A stretch of 64,000 nt of DNA from positions 1-64,000 of the forward strand of contig NZ_NBZV01000023.1 of the NCBI RefSeq assembly GCF_002379095.1, given 5' to 3'. Position 1 is the stretch's first letter, and each line of letters opens with the position of its first letter. Below are positions 59,572-64,000 of the stretch, in pieces. The stretch is from Polaromonas sp. AER18D-145. Its GTDB lineage: Bacteria; Pseudomonadota; Gammaproteobacteria; Burkholderiales; Burkholderiaceae_C. A model generated the notes under the pieces. It was not told the DNA's origin. It was given only the letters and a program-made list of their open reading frames with translations, and searched no databases. The translations under genes and the position numbers were made by a program.

Positions 59572-60753
59572 ATGCAGATGCCTGATAAAAAAAGATTGGC
59601 AGCCGACCTCCTTGGCAAGATAGTGCTCTCCCGGTTCCTCGAAATTCCGTTGCGGGCATTCGATCGACTGGTAAAAAAAGGGGAACAATCCCCCCAGTTT
59701 GACGCTTTGAAAAGCGCCTTGACCGTCCGGCAACTGCCGGGCACGCAGACGGCGCCGCAGGTATTGCCGGAGGCGCAACGTGCGCTTGGACACGCCGTGT
59801 TGGTGGATGGTGACGTTACATTTTTCCATCACAGCGAGAGTTATGGGCGTGAATACCTGTTCGACGAAGAAATCCTGGCGGACATTCTGGCACGCTCGGC
59901 GAACAGCATGGAACTGGCGCGGCTGGTGCGACACCTGCGCCTGATCAATACCCGCAACCGGATAAGCTGCGCGATCGTCCGGAAATTGATCGAAACCCAG
60001 GCAGATTACGTGCGCAGCGCAAACCCGCTCGCGCTGCGCCCCTTCTCACAAGCCCAGGTTTCTGCTGCACTGCGCGCCGAAGCCGGGATCAAAGTGATTG
60101 TTGACGAGGGCCGGATCTCCCGGCTGATCCGTAAACTGTCGATCATCCTTCCCGGCGGGAAAGAAGTTGATTTGCGTTCACTGTGCCCGAAACCGCGCCA
60201 GGTACATTATTATTTTGTGGATCATGTGATAAAAAATGAACGCGCGCTCATGATGGAAGGAATAATACGTGCGCCGCTGAAGGATGGCGAAATAGCCGCC
60301 GAGATCGGCAAAAAATTCGCGGCCAGGCTTTCCCGCCGCTCCGTGGCTTACATCCGGCATGACCTGGGTATCCCGGATTACCGCGACCGCGGCCATAAAG
60401 GGGGTTATTTGACTGCCACGACTGATTTTTCATCCTTGCTGCCGCTGACGCGCCAGAGCGTGCTGGCTGGTGCTCCGTCGGAGCCGGGGGTGTATGAAAT
60501 AAGAACGCAGGATGTTCAGACGGGCGTGTGCAGCGTGGTGTACATCGGCAGCGCGGGCGATCTGCGCAAGCGGCTCGGCGACCACTTGCGCGGCAGCAGC
60601 GGCAATCCCTCGTTGATGCAAATCATTGCCGCCGGTGCCAAGTTCCGTTACCGGCTGGTGTGCGACGGCTGGCGCGCGCTGGAGCGCCATGTATATTTGG
60701 CGTTCTGCACTACGTTCGGCGTGCCGCCGGCGTGTAACCGCATGAGTCCCTGA
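59572..60753 (+). CDS. Sigma-54-like protein fused to a GIY-YIG domain
   Basis: A 393-residue protein. Residues about 120-210 resemble the core-binding region of RpoN (INTRNRISCAIVRKLIETQA, DEGRISRLIRKLSIILPGGK), and 245-270 resemble its HTH and RpoN box (DGEIAAEIGKKF, RRSVAYIRHDLGIPDYRDRG). The glutamine-rich activator region I is absent. From about 300 a GIY-YIG domain follows (PGVYEIRTQ, VVYIGSAGDLRKRLGDHLRG). The mix suggests a DNA-targeted GIY-YIG protein using a sigma-54 scaffold rather than a working sigma factor. The gene is followed by the kinase gene 30 nt later. Confidence 0.6.
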   Translation: MQMPDKKRLAADLLGKIVLSRFLEIPLRAFDRLVKKGEQSPQFDALKSALTVRQLPGTQTAPQVLPEAQRALGHAVLVDGDVTFFHHSESYGREYLFDEEILADILARSANSMELARLVRHLRLINTRNRISCAIVRKLIETQADYVRSANPLALRPFSQAQVSAALRAEAGIKVIVDEGRISRLIRKLSIILPGGKEVDLRSLCPKPRQVHYYFVDHVIKNERALMMEGIIRAPLKDGEIAAEIGKKFAARLSRRSVAYIRHDLGIPDYRDRGHKGGYLTATTDFSSLLPLTRQSVLAGAPSEPGVYEIRTQDVQTGVCSVVYIGSAGDLRKRLGDHLRGSSGNPSLMQIIAAGAKFRYRLVCDGWRALERHVYLAFCTTFGVPPACNRMSP

Positions 60754-60800
60754 ATCCACCACTTCAAAAGGCTGGCTTGTCATTATGGAAGAAACATTGC

Positions 60801-60826
60801 GCAAGCAAGCAAGCAAGCAAGCAAGC
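60801..60826 (+). repeat. GCAA tetranucleotide repeat (phase-variation tract)
   Basis: Six full GCAA units plus GC. An ATG at 60785 reads through the tract (KQAS repeats) but in the present length enters a frame different from the kinase frame that opens at 60834. Loss of one unit or gain of two would join the ATG to the kinase. Confidence 0.85.
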
Positions 60827-60833
60827 CTCGGCC

Positions 60834-63800
60834 GTGAGATTCACGCTCACGAAGAAAATAGGTTTTCTCCTGCTGATGCCGCTCTTCGGGTCACTCGTCA
60901 GCATCGCCTTCTTTGTGGGGTTCATGGAGGAAACCAAGACCGACGGCCACTTCGTGAACGTGGCCGGACGGCAGCGCATGCTCTTAGTCGAACTTCGCGC
61001 ATGGGCCCACATGGTGGCGATAGGCCAGGTGGAGGACCGGGCAGGCCTCCAGACCCGGATCGCGGAATTCGAGAAATCCTTGTCCGCGATGGAGCGGGGC
61101 GGAGAGGTCATGAATGGCCGGCTCGTCCCGGCTCCTCCGGAAGTGGGCGGCGAACTGGCCGCGGTGGACAAGCTCTGGCGCACACTGAAGCCGGACCTGG
61201 TCGATGTGGCCGTCAGACCTCGCGGCGAGCCGCAATTCCAGGAGGCCTACCGCCGCATCGAATCCGGGACGGACGAACTGCAGAAGTTATCGCATCAACT
61301 CGTCACTCGCTTCGAGGAAGGGACGCAGCATTTGCGTCGCCGGATGCTCTACACGCTTGGAATCATTGCCTGCCTGATGGGCACCATCTTTCTGGTGGGC
61401 ATTTTTCTGGCCCGCCGCTACATCGTCCAGCCGATCCTCCGGGTTGACGAAGCGGCCAGGCGCATCGGTGCCGGTGACTTTTCGCAGCGGCTCGAGATCA
61501 CGACTCGAGACGAGCTGTCCTCTCTCGCGTATACCTTCAACCGGATGGCGGCCGAGACCGAGCAGCTCCTGAATGCGTTGAATCTGCGGCGCAGGTACGC
61601 CGAAACCATTATTGCAAGCGTGCCTGCGGGACTCCTCGTCCTTCGGGACGACCTCGCCGTGCTCAGTGCCAATGGTTCGTTCCGCGAGACCTTCGGGGTC
61701 GACAAGCAGGCGATCGCCCGCCACCCGATGGTGACGGAGTTGCTGCCGGTGAGCGGGCTGAAAGAAGCCGCTCTCGAGGTGCTCTCTACCGGGGAAGAGA
61801 AGCGGAACCTCCCGATGGAGATGCCAGCAAAAGACGGTTCGCGACGTTTGTTACGGATCACCCTGGCAGGAACGCGGCTTGCGGAAGAAGAAGAAGAAGA
61901 AGAAGAAGCTCGGCTGCTCGTGATCGTGGAGGACGTGACCGAAGAGGAGGCACTGCGCGCCGCCGCGCTGGAATCCGAACGCCGTTTCCGGGACTTGGTC
62001 CAAGGGCTGGATGCCATCGTCTGGGAAGGCGAGGCGAGCGGCGAGGGGCTGCGCTTCACTTTCGTCAGCCGCCGCGCGGAAAGCATTCTGGGCTTCCCGA
62101 TCGAGCGCTGGCTCGCCGAGCCCGATTTCTGGAAAGACCGTGTCCACCCGGACGATCGGGATGCGGTGAGCGGCTTTTGCCGCAGGATTCTCGAGCACGA
62201 CGGCGGCTCCCATGGCGAGGGCGCGGCTTGGGAAGTCGAGTTCCGTATGCAGTCGGCGGACGGGCGCATGGTCTGGTTCCACAACCGCGCGCGCCAGGCG
62301 GCCGATTTCCCCGGGGTCCGGCCGCGCGGCGTGATGATGGACATCACCCACCGCAAGCTTGCCGAGCAGGCGCTCATTGACAGCGAGCAGCGCTATGCGG
62401 CGCTGTTTGAGGCGGCGCCGGTGCCCATGTGGGTGTACGACATCGCCACCACACAGTTCCTGGCGGTTAACAATGCGGCGATTCAAAGCTACGGTTATTC
62501 GGCCGAAGAATTTCTGGCGATGACGATTTTCGGTATTCGTCCCGAGGCAGAGCATGGCCGTATGCGCCAGCAACTGGCCGAAGCGGTGTCGAAGCGAAGA
62601 GAATCCTGGCAGCACCGCCGAAAAGACGGTTCGGTATTTCCGGTGGATATCGTTTCGCAGCCGGTTCAATATGCCGGCCGGGCAGCGCGCTTTGTCGTGG
62701 CGCTGGACATGACCGCCCAGGTCAAAGCGGAAAAGGACGTACAGGACTATCTCTTTACGCTGCAGCGCGCCGTTGACGCAGCCCAGGCCATTGTCTGGCA
62801 TCAGACGCTGCAGGGCAGGCTGCAAGAGGTCGCTGACCAGGCGCGTGGGGTGATTGGTGCGCACCAGGCGGTGGTGAGTATTCACAAGGGCAATGAGTGG
62901 GCGCAGGCCATCAATACGCGGTCATTGTCCGATAAATATGCCGCCTACCGTGAGCTGAACCAAGCCATGAATGGCCGCGGCATTTACGCGCTGGTCTGCG
63001 AAACCAACCATTCCATGCGCCTGACGCAAGCCGAACTGGAAGCGCACCCGCGCTGGCGCGGCTTTGGTCGCTATGCCAGCCAGCACCCGCCGATGCGGGG
63101 CTGGCTGGCGGTGCCGCTGACCGGGCGCGACGGCACAAACATCGGGCTGCTGCAGCTGTCTGACAAATACGAGGGCGAGTTCACGCAACAGGATGAATAT
63201 GTCGCGCTGGAGCTGGCCCAACTGGCTTCGAGCGCGATAGACAATGCTCGGCTGATCGAAGAGGTCAACCAGCTCAATGTCGGACTGGAGCAAAAAGTGA
63301 CCGCGCGCACCGCCGCGCTGGCGCGCCAGGAGGCCTTGTTCCATGCACTGGCCGAGCAGGCGCCGCAGGCGATATGGACGGCCAACCCGGAGGGGGACGG
63401 GACCTACTACAACCGCGCGTGGGTTGACCTGGTGGGTGGCACACTGGAGAGCTGGTCCGGTTACAAATGGTTGGCCCTCATTCATCCCGAAGACCTGCCC
63501 GATGTCAAGGCGACGTGGCAGGTTGCCCGTGCGAACCGGGCGCCGTATACGGGCATTCGGCGCCTGCGGGCCAAAGACGGCAGCTACCACACCATGGCCT
63601 ACGGCGCGTCACCGGTGTTTGACGAGCAGGGGGAGGTGAGCTTCTGGGTGGGGATTGATGCGGACATCACCGAGGTCAAGGCCATTGAGGCGGCCTTGCG
63701 CCTGTCGAACCAGGAGCTGGAAGCCTTCTCATATTCGGTCTCTCATGATCTGCGTTCGCCGCTGAACACGGTGGACGGTTTTAGCCGTCTGTTGGCCAAA

Positions 63801-64000
63801 CAGCTCGCTGCCGGCAACCCGAACGAAAAAGTCCAGCACTACCTGTCCCGCATCCAGGCGGGGGTGGCGCAGATGGGGCAGCTGATTGAAGACCTGCTGT
63901 CGCTGGCGCAGGTCTCGCGCTTGGAATTGCGCCGCGAAACGGTCGATCTGAGCGCCTTGGCGCGCGAGATCGCCGATGAATGCCGCGGGCGTAACCCGGA
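60834..64000 (+). CDS. Multi-PAS membrane sensor histidine kinase, 3' end missing
   Basis: At least 1055 codons, still open at the window end. Order: membrane helix (IGFLLLMPLFGSLVSIAFF), a PilJ/NarX-like sensor region (FVNVAGRQRMLLVELRAW), second membrane helix (LGIIACLMGTIFLVGIFLAR), HAMP, a PAS with an eight-Glu loop, a PAS_3 domain (HPDDRDAV), another PAS (DSEQRYAALFEAAPVP), a GAF domain, another PAS (LIHPEDLPDV) and HisKA with the phospho-acceptor His in AFSYSVSHDLRSPLN. The ATPase domain lies outside. GTG at 60834 is the first start in frame; the upstream ATG at 60785 is out of frame because of the GCAA tract. Confidence 0.85.
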   Translation, partial: MRFTLTKKIGFLLLMPLFGSLVSIAFFVGFMEETKTDGHFVNVAGRQRMLLVELRAWAHMVAIGQVEDRAGLQTRIAEFEKSLSAMERGGEVMNGRLVPAPPEVGGELAAVDKLWRTLKPDLVDVAVRPRGEPQFQEAYRRIESGTDELQKLSHQLVTRFEEGTQHLRRRMLYTLGIIACLMGTIFLVGIFLARRYIVQPILRVDEAARRIGAGDFSQRLEITTRDELSSLAYTFNRMAAETEQLLNALNLRRRYAETIIASVPAGLLVLRDDLAVLSANGSFRETFGVDKQAIARHPMVTELLPVSGLKEAALEVLSTGEEKRNLPMEMPAKDGSRRLLRITLAGTRLAEEEEEEEEARLLVIVEDVTEEEALRAAALESERRFRDLVQGLDAIVWEGEASGEGLRFTFVSRRAESILGFPIERWLAEPDFWKDRVHPDDRDAVSGFCRRILEHDGGSHGEGAAWEVEFRMQSADGRMVWFHNRARQAADFPGVRPRGVMMDITHRKLAEQALIDSEQRYAALFEAAPVPMWVYDIATTQFLAVNNAAIQSYGYSAEEFLAMTIFGIRPEAEHGRMRQQLAEAVSKRRESWQHRRKDGSVFPVDIVSQPVQYAGRAARFVVALDMTAQVKAEKDVQDYLFTLQRAVDAAQAIVWHQTLQGRLQEVADQARGVIGAHQAVVSIHKGNEWAQAINTRSLSDKYAAYRELNQAMNGRGIYALVCETNHSMRLTQAELEAHPRWRGFGRYASQHPPMRGWLAVPLTGRDGTNIGLLQLSDKYEGEFTQQDEYVALELAQLASSAIDNARLIEEVNQLNVGLEQKVTARTAALARQEALFHALAEQAPQAIWTANPEGDGTYYNRAWVDLVGGTLESWSGYKWLALIHPEDLPDVKATWQVARANRAPYTGIRRLRAKDGSYHTMAYGASPVFDEQGEVSFWVGIDADITEVKAIEAALRLSNQELEAFSYSVSHDLRSPLNTVDGFSRLLAKQLAAGNPNEKVQHYLSRIQAGVAQMGQLIEDLLSLAQVSRLELRRETVDLSALAREIADECRGRNP
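61884..61907 (+). repeat. GAA trinucleotide repeat inside the kinase gene
   Basis: Eight GAA units encode eight Glu in a loop of the first cytoplasmic PAS domain (flanked by AGTRLAE and ARLLVIVED). Length changes would keep the frame and only alter the loop. Confidence 0.9.

Noticed and set aside
60785-61447. Arg/Gly/Pro-rich 220-residue protein read from the ATG before the GCAA tract
   Set aside because: Its composition is that of an out-of-frame reading of the kinase gene; the sensor-kinase frame explains the DNA. It is the OFF-state product of the tract.

Overview
The window reads as accessory DNA, most likely a large plasmid or integrative element, from a GC-rich betaproteobacterium. Burkholderiales is the best guess, from the Bug-type solute receptor, the phthalate-family oxygenase with its PDR-type reductase, and the general codon use. 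It opens inside a DnaB-type helicase gene and ends inside a sensor histidine kinase gene. No rRNA, tRNA or CRISPR array was found. All calls come from reading the sequence; no database search was run.

0-9.4 kb is a maintenance region: the dnaB end, small leader-controlled genes, a type II partition locus (parM-parR with four iterons upstream), DnaA-box-like repeats, a 1.3 kb gene-poor stretch with many predicted hairpins, and a tyrosine recombinase. 9.9-29.8 kb is a tightly packed minus-strand defence operon. In transcription order it encodes a DUF1998 helicase with a nuclease-like C-terminus, an SNF2 helicase, a very large N6-adenine methyltransferase, a coiled-coil ATPase, a reverse transcriptase-nitrilase fusion of the DRT1 (UG1) type, a 22-codon ORF and an HNH nuclease. 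The first three resemble DISARM class 1 parts; welding them to a DRT1-like protein in one operon is the most striking thing here.

30-52 kb is typical plasmid cargo after an IS3 remnant: an MmcB-like protein, an orphan adenine methyltransferase, a secreted nuclease, DinG, a DUF1173-like protein, two bactofilins, a GHKL ATPase, a PAPS-reductase/DndC-like PP-loop protein and many small unknown genes. Many are single-gene units with their own terminators. At least seven genes in the window, on both strands, share a 5' leader architecture of up to four hairpins, the last covering the ribosome binding site. This is a recurrent cis-regulatory RNA, possibly the known radC motif.

52.5-57.6 kb is a catabolic module (Rieske oxygenase, Bug receptor, SDR, reductase, divergent IclR regulator), bounded by transposon debris: short direct repeats on the left and broken Tn3 and IS66 pieces on the right. 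59.5-64 kb encodes a sigma-54-like protein fused to a GIY-YIG domain, then a multi-PAS histidine kinase whose start follows a GCAA tetranucleotide tract, indicating phase variation.
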